Shown piece after piece: positions 36,946-49,400 of a stretch of DNA of 64,000 bases. A program made the position numbers and the translations under genes. The number at the start of each line of letters is the position of its first letter. Position 1 is the stretch's first letter. Location: contig NC_069133.1 in assembly GCF_026914265.1 (NCBI RefSeq), forward strand, positions 5,205,985-5,269,984. The letters run 5' to 3'. This stretch comes from Mya arenaria. Lineage: Eukaryota > Mollusca > Bivalvia > Myida > Myidae. The notes under the pieces were generated by a model, which was given only the letters and a program-made list of their open reading frames with translations, made no database searches and was not told the origin of the DNA.

Positions 36946-38040
36946 TCATTTGTTATTGTAAAATGTTCATTGTTTACCCATTTTTTTTCTTATGTCTGAA
37001 AGCAGCTTTCAAGAGAAAAACATGATTCTCAAACATACAAACATGTGTCTTTTATGGCCAATACATATCATATTTAGCTACACGAGTTTGTACCTATTTT
37101 GATAATAATACAATTGGTATCACTATCAGCATTAGGTGTATTCTTAATTACATTAATTTATACACCACTAGCAATTTGAATAATCCAAATATATATAAGA
37201 GTATCAAAGCATGGAACACATATTTTGCAATTTTGTTCAAAGCTTTCTTATATAACTACACATTAAGTTTTTAAAGGCTGTGAGGCGCGGACAATACTTA
37301 ACTACAAGCATGTTGGAAGGAACGGATGCCTTTAATTCTAGGAACATTGTCCATCGAAATGAACAAATATTTCCTAAAAATACAATTATACACAGCGGAG
37401 TTGTGGGTTTCTTTAGATATGCCAATTCATTGGTTTGTATAAAAAAAACATTTTTAGATTTCTATAGATATACCAGCTGTACGTTTCTGTCGGCCATGTT
37501 AAAATTAATACTGGGCGTTAATTTAGTTAATACTGGGCGTTAATTTAGTTTAGGTTTACAAAACTTCACAATTTTTCGAACATTTACATGCTCGATCTAA
37601 CGGCCACTAATAAAATGTACAAGCAACAACTGATATGTATATTTATTATTCATAGCGATGCATGATTTATCATATGCTCATCGTACATCTACCAGCAATA
37701 CACATCGCAAAGTACGCTTGTCTGTATACCACATATATCTATATTCTAGGGCAATACGGCCTGCACTTTACACTGCCGATTGCGCGATTGTAAAATTACG
37801 TCGAATAGCAAAACTGTGCATCATTAAAAAACAATTCAGTATTTTATAAAGTGTCTTATAAGTAAAACAAATCAGATATGTATATACTGACTTGATTTAA
37901 GTACTCGGCTTGCGCCTCGTAATTCGGAAATTGTAGAATTTACGCTAGTAGACTATGGTATCTTTTCTGATGCGATGCATGATCTTTTGATCTTTTGTAA
38001 ATGTTTAATTTAAAGTCAGGCTTATTATGATTTTTTATTA
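36946..38040. other. Non-genic spacer 3' of the PARP14-like gene
   Basis: AT-rich sequence with no supported gene. A short duplication of TTAATACTGGGCGTTAATTT occurs at about 37,506-37,550. Confidence 0.4.
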
Positions 38041-38049
38041 TAATTCTTC

Positions 38050-38058
38050 TTATTATTA

Positions 38059-38120
<62 letters not shown>

Positions 38121-38126
38121 GTTATT
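38050..38126. repeat. (TAT)n microsatellite
   Basis: About 25 uninterrupted ATT/TAT trinucleotides, with one C interruption at the start. It is about 410 bases beyond the PARP14-like stop codon, in or near its 3' UTR, and probably length-polymorphic. Confidence 0.9.
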
Positions 38127-38536
38127 TCACAAAGGAGTCAGATGTAAAATTAGTGTTTGTTTTTGCAATCTTTTTAAATTTGTCTGGTTCCAATATATCC
38201 ATCAATCATTGGTTTTCTGTATCGCCACAGTTTTGCACCATGAAGTATAACTGACTTTATAGTTTTAGTAAGTATATTTCGAGGTCAAAAGGTCAAATGG
38301 AACGGTCTGTTATGCATAATCATGATTACATTTTAGACAAAATATTTGAAGGTTGTGAATTATACATTAAAACCTACATTGACAAGACCAACAACTGTAA
38401 TATTAATACATAGAACATCAGAGGCAAAAGCCAAACAATCAAATAGCAGAAAAACATACACCACCCAAAACACTCTGCATAAAAGTCACTTTGCCAATAA
38501 ATGTAAGTATTACCGCCTCGAAAATAAAAGTTGTAA

Positions 38537-40406
38537 TTATTTGAACGTAATCATGAAGGATGGATACGCCTGTGCATCATGAAAGACAGCGAACATGCTA
38601 GGATTGGCGACGTTGTCGCAAGTCGAGTCAAAGGTTATGAGCGGGTTTCCGGGAACTTTAGGCGGAGGAAAACGAATTCCACCGCTTCCCACACCGGAAT
38701 CGCCTGTAAGAACACAGGCGTGGAATATATACTTATGACCCATCTTGTCTGGACTGCAATAGCCACTGGCTGACATATTGGCGTTGACGGCAAAATAAAC
38801 TCCTACTCCTATTGCTGCACCTGAATAAGTTTAAATTGTTTTACATACTAAACAAACACAGTCAAATTCTTGAGTATTGAATCCATGCTTGAAAAAACAT
38901 TTGTTTCGACATTTTATTTCCACTAACACTAGCAAAATTCAGATTTGTTCAAAATTTCATGGAACATCAAAGAGTAAATATATGCCCTATCATTGGACAA
39001 AACACCTTTTGTGAATCGAAGAATATAGCGAATGTTTTGAAATTATGCTTTTTGGAAAATTCTGGATCACGCCGAACACGATTTCGTTGTTTTATTAAGA
39101 AACTATCCCACAATTTGTTATACGTGTATATGGCATTTTTTGTTTAAATTTTAAAGAGAGTAGATAAAACTACCAATAGCATGAACATACTCTTGTTATT
39201 ATTCAATATGAATCTAAACTCATTTAACCACACGCAAATCAAAATCTTCATTCTTTAGTTGTTTTTTTCTGTTCAAAAGCACATTATCTCGTAATATGAT
39301 TGTTGTGTGATGTTTACTGATGTCGTTCATTACCAAACTGTAAACGTGACATAAATTGTCCTGACATTATGATGACATGAGACAGGTTCTATTTTCTAAA
39401 CTTTCAAAGAGAGTTACCGTGGTTATAGTTTCTGTCAAATCCCTTTTTTTGTATAATTGCGGCCACCTCGGGAGTACGAGTCCCATGCCAAAGCATCTTC
39501 TCGTTCGAAACACCTCCAGCACTCTCCATATGCTTTTTCTTTGCGAAGTACTGTCCGTAAAGGGCTGGATTTTGTATCCTCTCAATCTATAAGGAGGTAT
39601 GAAATAACACATCAATTCAATGCAGTCACAATACCAGTAGTCAAATATAATCATGACCATGTGTATCTGGCTTAAGTTGCAAGACCTAACAGACAATTAA
39701 AGGGGAACACACAGTGTCCCATTCAGCAAAGACAGGTTACACATGTGCTTACAACTCATGATTTATATGTAAATAACCGCAATGAAACGGTCAATAAAAC
39801 AAAGATTTCACTTGTTGAAAAAATCCAGACTATGGTTACTCAAACTCACATATGTTACATTATTTATAAACCAAGTGTTTATATACGACGAATTCATCGC
39901 AATCATGTTATACAACGGAACATTACTATGTATTTTTTAACTAGGTGGGTTTGCTGATTTTTTTTAAGAATATCACCCATAACATCAGGATGGGATATTA
40001 CTGAAGGTTAAAAAATGTTATTGTATTTAGGGACTACTAGTATAATGTTATGCATATTTAAGAACCTGTTAATTATTTTATTCAATTAATGGTATCTAAA
40101 TGATTGCTTAAGAGATAAAACAGTCATCTCTATAATACGGGAAATAAAATCATCCACATCAGAACATATCCCAGCAAATCTTACTAACTAAGAAATAAAT
40201 ATACATGGAAGGGGGTTGTTTTTAATAGAGAATACCTATTTGTTAATGGGAAATGTGTACCTTTACAATATTTGCTGGCGAAAGACGTGTTTCTGCCAGG
40301 AACTTCGCTGACACTGTCACGTAATCAGGATCAGTAGGCGCAAGGTTAACTATTTTTAATGGGTCGGTTATATCTGTCTTCGACCATGACGCTGGAAACG
40401 ACACTG
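38537..40406 (-). CDS. PARP catalytic (ART) domain exons
   Basis: Exons 40261-40406, 39418-39586 and 38537-38820. The first gives FPASWSKTDITDPLKIVNLA and YVTVSAKFLAET, the domain start. The second gives IERIQNPALYGQYF and MLWHGTRTPEVAAII, containing the NAD-binding histidine of the HGT motif (about H1304). The third gives AAIGVGVYFAVNAN (about Y1335), then GHKYIFHACVLTGDSG, and ends QAYPSFMITFK. The residue at the position of PARP1 Glu988 is Met (about M1402 in NPSMFAVFHD). Lack of Glu there is typical of mono-ADP-ribosyl transferases, not polymerases. The first exon has a tandem TAGCAG acceptor, both forms staying in frame. Confidence 0.88.
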
Positions 40407-43400
40407 CTAATAAATATAAACAACAAAGGTTTAGCCTTTAAAAAACAGCAATTTGTGGTAAACGAATACATTTTCGTATTTGTTTTTGGCCAAAAAATTA
40501 TCGACACTCCTTAAAAAGAGAATATTAACAACAAATGAAAACTTAAGCGTAATATAGTTGTATACACTATAGCACGATTATTATTAACCTAAAACTATCG
40601 TCTTGTTTTTTTATCCGGAAAAGCCCATGATACATATAAAAAAAAATCTAGTTGAGTGCACAACCTATCTAGCAGGTATATTATTTAAGTGGTAAATATG
40701 TTTACCTCCCTTTGCTTTCAAGCTTTGCAAGCTCTGCAAGGTTAGTTTCAGGTCCTTTTCAACGTTGTCCATGTATGATTCTACCTTTGTTTTTGTTAGT
40801 TTGACTGAGTTTCCATAACCAATCATTTTCAAACTTTTATCAGTTTTAACAAGTTTGGTTTTGTTTTCTCTTGCAATTTTCTTCACAACTTCCATCTGCA
40901 AATACAAGAACTAACTCATACATAGTTTATCATTTAAATGATATGGTCTGATATAAAATTAATATGAATATTACTTTCGATACAATATTGTTCTTTAACC
41001 TTTTCCGCAGAACCATAAATACATTTTGATATAAGGATATTTCGACAGCACAAAAACTTCAAACTTATGAAAGCAGTCGTCTCGTCTTGATTGAGAATTT
41101 GATAACAGAAATTGTAGTCGCAACCCTGTCATTGCATAATTATATCCTCTTAAGGCATATAATATTTGCATTATTCACAAAGACTAATGTCTGTTTCCGT
41201 GAATTGTATGATGAAGCTTATCTAATGTGCACTATTTACTTCCGTTAACATCGCTTACCCGATCATCAGTAAGTTGTTCTAACAGCGACGCAGGCGGAAA
41301 TATTTCGTCTTCTTTTCTAAATTCTTTTATGCGCGATTCAATACGTCTTATGTTCTGTGGTTTATTTGTGTAAACTGTCAAAGCTGTTGTTTGCGTTTGT
41401 CGGCGAGAGTCTGATAGAAAGAAGTTATATGTGTTTAGAATATTGGACATTTTCGACACCAAATACCTCCATATTTATCATTGAATATTGGGTAATGTTT
41501 TCTTTGATTTCTACGTCAGAAGCACAACTTTGGATTCCAAGCAGTTTAAAAGAGGAATGCTGTTAACAACTTTTAAAGCTAATCATATTGTATATATTGA
41601 AACTCACTGATATGTGTATTCCTTAAACTACTATTTGTAATATATCAACATAATTTAGTATTAAAATATATTTTAAAATGGTATATGATGTACAGACCAG
41701 GTTCTGTTCTTCGTCTGTCTTTTTGTTTTTGACGCTTTGACATTTCTTCCTTGGTTTTGGTAAATGCCTAAAAATGAATTGTCATGCTTTAGTATCAATT
41801 AAAGAACAGACATTTATATTGCAATGGAACTTCAACATCATCAACCTCATTAACCAAGCATATGCATAGACCCTGTTTAAAGTATACTGCCCTACAAGTA
41901 CTGAACGAGCTACACACAACGTGCAAACAACAGAACAGAACAGAACTGAACAGAACATAACACATGTTTATAAGACTTACACACATCAAATTATTTCATA
42001 TATGTCAAGTGTATGTAAATTGTAAGTGCGAATAAAAATATTTATTTTTGTGTTATACCGACAATGGATGAATTCAATAGAATTGTTGTATGAGACATAA
42101 ATACATGTACGAATATAGTGCAATAATGTAGCAGTGTTGGAAACAGCATGTGTCGAGAATGAACATAATAATAAACAGTTATTAAAATAAAAAAAATACA
42201 AATGCACAGTGATTCTTTAAAATAATTGCAAAGCCTTATCATCTCTTATTTCTTAAATTTTAATAAAAACAGTCATTCAATAAATGTATCAAAATATTTT
42301 CATCATTAAATGTCTTAAATGTCCGTTTAACTAAAAAGATATATTTAATAAATGAACATAATTAAATGCACAATTATACTTATGATATAAGAACGTTTGC
42401 CCTGGCTGCATACCTTTATTGTCTCAACATCCTTTGACCAAATAACGAAACTGACACATTTAATATTCGTATCAGGATGATCATTTTCGTATTCCATCAC
42501 ACTTTTTATCAGGGTGTCCGCCACGACGTCGCTGGGGTACTCACATCTGCCGGTTCCTAGGGCCGGAAAGGCTATTGTTGTGTACCCATCTTGGTCTGCA
42601 GTCTTCAGACATTCCGTCATCAGATTTTCCAGCACCTACATTTACATACAAGGGTACTTCAAAGTGTTACCCTTACTCGGTAAATAATAATACAAGCCAA
42701 TTAATTGACACGAAACAGCTTTGTTGTTACACAATGTACACAAAAAGCATTTCATTAATCTAAGTGGTCATTAAAAATCAGGGTGGCCCACCCTTGGTCT
42801 AGGTTGGAGACCCTGACACAATTTGCTTCAAAGAACATTTCTAGGATTATGTCTAAGCACCGAATACAAGAAGTTAAAAATAGAATATGCTTTCCGTTGG
42901 TCTTTAGATATTTATTAGAGAAATAAAATTCGTATTACATTGTCCCTAACAGAGAAAATATCATTTTATTTGATCCATTGTTACGTAATTTAAGCCTGCT
43001 CTAAGTTCCAGCGTGCGTCAGCGTGCACAGGGCTTGAACAGAATATCAAAAGCGTCATTTCCGAAATGACGTACCGTTCGCATACAATTTGGTGCTATTT
43101 TCTGTAAAAAAACCCTATTATGAAATGTTTTTTTTATTTTAATTTAAGCATATAATAACAGAAAAAATGTTTCTGTGTAATATCGCAATATGGGTTTCAT
43201 CGTGACCACCAAAGATAAATATTTTACTCTTGGCTTCGTGATAAATAGCCTTTGGAACTCACTCAGTAAAATATAAATCGATCTTACACTGAAACAAACA
43301 AATATCCTTTATGGAACAAGGATCTTAATCGAGAAATAATTCACGATGTTTAAGGAAAATATTATTTGGTGGTTTAGAAATGACACCACCCTATAATTTG

Positions 43401-46400
43401 TATGGGATGAGAAATTGATATTAAACAGGAAATATCCTTCGTCCCGTTTCCTGTGTCAGAAAAGTAGTTTTAGTCCCTTTGTCGATCCCAACTCTATAAT
43501 CAACATCTCAACTTTAAATACCTTCCTTTATCTTCAAACGCTGGTGAACATCACGAATGAAGCTTATTTAAAGCATTCATCTCTTCAAAGACCTGGGTAT
43601 TATTAAATTGATCATCAAATCAAATCTACTATTTCAAAATAGAACTTCGCTTTCAACACAACATGGATTTCAAAAAAGTTCTGAATATGGTCAATACTGC
43701 TTGTCAATATCAGGTTCAGTGAGTAATTTTGACGAATGGCATTTTAAATGGCCATTTATGATGTTAAATGTTTCGTGTACAATACTTATGTGAAAAACTA
43801 CAGAAACAAGCTCAGTAGTTTGGACATAGACCGAGTTTAATGACACTGGGTAAACGCCAAAGACATAGGCGTGCAGATAAAAGTTTTAAAATGTTAACTT
43901 ACCTTCTGTGCATTGTCAGTTGTCCAGCGCGGCAATGTCCCATGAATGATAGCTTTGCAGTGTTTCATCTTTCCAGAAGTAGTTTTTGCAACCTTTCCAA
44001 ATTTAATTCCGTTTGGATATTTACGTGTGCATTCGGTTTGAAGTTCTGCACCAGCAACTTTCAGTAGCTGCTGAGAGACGACTCCAACTGACATATCAAG
44101 TTTCTGGTTTGTGGCGTTGACAATGACATCAACCTTCAAAAGAACATTAATAAAGTATAGCATATATCACACAAAGGGTCACCATGATTTATATTCCTTT
44201 CTTAACCAATTGCACATATGTAGGCGAATACTTTCATCAGTTGTATTTGTGCTAGAGGTGTATTTCATATTGATTTAAGAAATTTTTACGTAAGTTAATG
44301 TTAAAGGAATAGACCATTTGTACCAAAACTTGTAGAAAATACCGACAACACTTTTTGTAGAAAATAGCGATAAATGTCCATAATGGTTTTGAATAAAATA
44401 ACGCAACATTGTATATATGTTACTTACGTGGTATATGTTCTGAACATGTAACTAAAGCACTTAGTTTGTTATATATACTCATATGTTACTTCAGCATTTA
44501 GTTTGTTATACATTGTATTTACTTATATATATGTGATCAACGATTGCTTGCTAGCTTGCTAGATATCATTTATGAGCATTAATGAACTTATCTTAATCAT
44601 TAATGTATAATCATGTGTCTTAGGCCTTTATGCATTTGTAATTAACTTTTAAAAAATACTATAACCCAAACCGATTTGCGCACTTTCCTAATTGCAATCA
44701 AATGACTAACCTTTTGATAGACTATTGAACCTTCTGCAACAATTTTTATTCCGATGTTTGGCTTGTCTGCAAAAAAGATGCATAATTAAAGATATCACAC
44801 ATATTTTGAGGTTAAGTGTAGTCTAATGCTTCTTAAGACTTTCTCATTTTACCCAAGTGGTTGTAAGTTTGAGGATACGTTCTGTAGTTTCAAAATGGAC
44901 ACGGAAACTGTTTTTATCACAAAAATGGATCGCGCGTGATGCAAATTCGCTTTAAATATTCATAATTAATCTAAGTTCAATAAATATAGATAAACATCAT
45001 TTTGAGAAGAAATGCAATATACAATCTGAGGTAAAGAAATAAAAATGCATGTGAATATTTGCCAAACATATATTACCAGTTCTATCATAAATATTTCGCT
45101 GCCTTTCTTCTTGCTGATGAGGGAAAACAATCAAACACTTTTCGTCGTGTTCAACTTGTGATAAATCATACTTCCCGTTTTGGCTTTGTAAGTATTTATC
45201 AAATCCAGGCCATTCAACGGAAACTTCATGTTTGATAACATGTTTGCATATTTCTTCAACTTTGTTTACCCCTTTCTGCGCTGATGTCTTTTTGCCAGCT
45301 ACCCTATAGCCATCGTTTCCCCTTTCCTTGATTTTTGTTATTGTAACGTCGTGCTCTTTTTCGGCTGATGTTAGAGCATATCGTGCATGCATGTTGATAC
45401 ACCTAAAAACTTCAGGGCGTACACGAATAAACAATTCGTACCGGGCATTTGATTCAACAAACGTTTCAACCTCATTTTCAATATCTCTGCATAACGAGTA
45501 CAGACAAGTCACTTGAACACTTCCAGTGCGTAAAATAACAACAGTCAATAATCCTTGGTGTTCACCCATAATCTGTTTGATGAAGTGAGCACCTTCATCA
45601 GTCTCCAAACATTGGATTTGCTCATCGGTCAGATCCAGAGAAAATTCTGTAACGCATCTTTTTACAACTTTAACAGCATGGTCAGCGTCACCGGAGGTTA
45701 GCTCGAATGTAAATATTTCCCGACTGTCTCTACTGCATACCGCCAAAATGTCCTTCTGTGACAGACGTTGTCTGATTATCTCTTGCATTTCGACTGATCC
45801 GAGAAGTTCTAAGCATTGCTCACTCAATCCTGAAAGTATGTTTATTTTGGAACTAGTAACTTCATTAAACTAATATGACAATGAAGATTAACTAATCTCT
45901 AACAACATTTGCAAAACATGATAAAAAGACACACACTATTCTGAGAACACTGTTAAAGGATATGAAAATTAAAGCAAAAAAAAAATGTTTGTTTTCATAA
46001 ATGATAAACCACAACAAAGCATTTATTCAATCCAGCATTGTTTGAAGGCGAACAGTGACACATTATGTAAAGATACACTTTAATTTAAATCGCTGCAAAC
46101 CTTGAATGTTGTTTTTTCTTATGCGATGCTTCGCCTCGCTCAACTTCACCAGTGCTTTCTGAACGTCTTTGTGTACGCCCTTAAATGACAAGTTACATAA
46201 CAACTTTTATTATTGTTATATACTGAGTGATCGATATTCACAATGATAAAGACACAACGTTTTTAAGAAGAAAGTAGATTGACATAACAAATTCTAAAAC
46301 AAAACAAAAAATACGTACAGAAAATGTTATTCCGTTTGACAATTCTACATGTGTGATTTCAACATCGGTTGTTCCAAGAAGTTTTGACACTCGTTTGTCC

Positions 46401-49400
46401 CTAAATAGAATACGTTCAAACCATTTCAATGGAATGCTCTCCGACACAGGCTTTGTGCCTTTTTCATAGTCCTGCTTACGCTTTAAAATGATCTGCTTAA
46501 TGGTTTTTGCCAGCTTTTCTCCTTCTTGTCTTTCTCCGATAACTAAGATACTAAGACCTCCCTTCTTGACGAATGTTACAATACGATCAGGATTCTTCAC
46601 AACTATGCCCTCCATGTCCATTTTCACACCAGCAAGGATCTAGTACACACGATATCATGATTATGTATTATATTTCATCATAAGCAAAACTGTAAATTCT
46701 CTTTATATTTCTACAGAGAAAACACATTTTTAAACAAGCATCTTTACTATTATTGCTACAAGTGAATATTAAAAACTTTCAATTGCATATAAACTTTCTT
46801 ACCTCTTCAAACGCATCATTAATTTCTATCGCTATAACCTCTTTTCTAACCCAGTCGAGCCATTTCGTATGATTCTCCTTCCAAATCGTAATCTTTCCTA
46901 ATACATCTGAGTCATTTGGTTTAACGTCACAAGAGACCTGTAGCCTTATGCCGCCATCTTCATTTGTCCAGATTAATTGTCCAAATGCGTCTTTTACGCA
47001 ATTCTCTACCTTATTGCGGTACTCTTTTGAATTCTGGAGAAACCTTGAAAAGGTGTTTTCAATTTTTAATCAATGTAACTAAAACACATTCAACAACTAT
47101 CGATTAATTTGCCCCAGAGACGTTTTAACTATATCGAGTGTTTAGTTTAATTAGTAATACAAGTCGACAAGGCAATATAAATTATATATTATTTTGAAGA
47201 AACCCTTGACCAGCAGTTTTATCATCTATATATACTTAGAATAATCCACACATACATCTTTTGCAAATGCAAAAACTGTTGACGCGGATAATAATTGACA
47301 TCACGCCGATAGCGATAAGGCTACGCCTACAGTGTGAAATGACCAACTCTTGTACTTAAGCTCAAAAACATTTCGTGTCTATTCACTCTGCCAAGCTCCT
47401 TATACGTGAGTCGACGTTGAATCATTTGATTCCAACACATACATGTTATTTTCTTAAGAAAAAACAACAGGAAAACCCCCAGACAGAACGTGAAATTGAA
47501 GTATGCATATTCATTGATTAAGCATATTCATAAAGCCGACATTCTAATGCATATCACTTTGGTTTCCTCGTAATATGTAACAGCTGTAAAAAATGTTATT
47601 ACTTGATTAAATGTCTGATTTATTATACCTCATAACTAACAAGACGCGGCCTGTCAGTCAAATCAGCCGGTCGATACCCGACTGACCAATTAGCGCTCAG
47701 ATTAAGCGGGGCTCATCAGTTGTCCGTTGCTATTCGCTATGACCTCCGACAATTTGCACATATCAATAGTACTGTAATTACGCTGTTTCCTAATATTAAT
47801 ACTTATGTTCCTCATAACTGAGATAAAATTTAGACAAATAAGTAACGCCATAATACTGAAAGTTTCCCTTAATGTTGCTCAAACTATGCATTTTTGTTTG
47901 TATTTGTGTCCCAAGGTCTAAGTTTTAATATTGTGGTTATCTCCCTTTGACCATTCATGACTATTGAAAGTATAATGACCTATGTGACCTTTTCTGGTCA
48001 TCAGGTGTGACCAGTTCTTTGCTTAGTTTTGGAGGGAATTTGAGGTCATTGTTCACCTGACTTCTGTGGTCGCCACTACTGGTAGGCACAGCTGATGTAT
48101 TTTATATGATGTAACTTTCAAGACATTTCAAGAGGTTAGTCATGGTATTATTTCTAGTTCTTTATGATTGCAGTTGAATTGTTGTTTGTATTTAAATTGT
48201 AGTTATTGCATTGTTTTACAATTCAACATGGCGGCATATAAATGTATATTGTGTATTCTTGGAATGAAGATACCACATTCTTCTGTGCACTTATCACATT
48301 CTTATTTTTACAACCAGACAGACTAACACGGGCACAGTTTGGATGATACAGAACGGAGAGTGAGTTGTAGTAATAGAATACCCGATCCACAATCGGTATG
48401 TAAAATGTATTGTTGCTGTGTTAGTTGTGTGCTTTATGTGTTTTATAGTTTTCTATGTATTTTAGCAATGATCACGGCCACTAGATTATCTCAGCTAAAC
48501 TATTCAATTGAGTTGAATAGTTGTTATGACTTATATTTTATTTAGAAGTCATTAATTTATTACTATTGATAATATATATGAATTACTATGTATTAATTCT
48601 TTATATTATGCTTATGATTGTTATTTCTGTATTTTCAGAGTACATCATATTATACTACTCGTATTAGATATTATGCTACATTTAAAGTTGAAATGTGAGC
48701 AGCTTTGAGTTTCCTTAGAACACCACGCTAGGATATATAATGAACCTTTAACTGACAAGCTAGTCCGGAAATATTGGCGCCCAACCATATGGATTATTCT
48801 AGCAACATTTAAGTGCCAGTGTTACATCTATATCAGTCTGTTTCTAAACTTTCCTTAAAAATTTATACAACGAAAACATATCGGATTGTTTCAAATTCCT
48901 CAGGAGGGAACTTAACTCGCATAAAGAGTAAGACATTTGAGCTGAGGAATAGTTTTCAAGAAGAAAACTTAATAACTTTATGTATGGTTGAGGACACTCA
49001 TTTTAGTGCTAGGGAGGAACAGTGACGGGCATTTACTCAATATTATATATTGGGAGGACATTTCGGACGTTGGAACATAGGACGCTTTGGTCGTGAGAAC
49101 TTCGCCGATACGGTCGTTGGAGCCCAGGAACGTTTCAGAGCCTAGGACGTTTTCGTTCGTTAGAGTGCATCAGGATAGGAACCAGGAGGATATGTTTTAA
49201 AAGTGAACACTGAACATTGTGCAATATAGTGACATTTTATCTAGTGGCCATATTTACAGTTTTCCTAAACAACAGCGTGTGAGTACCATTGTTTAAACAG
49301 TATTCAAATATTGCAGTTTCCTTTTCTTTATTTTTTTAAAAAAATCCATTTATTATAACGGCTTTATTCCGAAGTTGACTGCAATGCTTGGTATTGTTGA

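Noticed and set aside
43415-43793. Two consecutive plus-strand ORFs in a PARP14-like intron
   Set aside because: No motif of a transposon or host protein could be recognised; probably chance frames in an old repeat.
48339-48545. 68-codon ORF repeated at 57,561-57,767
   Set aside because: It lies wholly inside the LTR, lacks a good start and covers promoter sequence; its repetition only reflects LTR identity.
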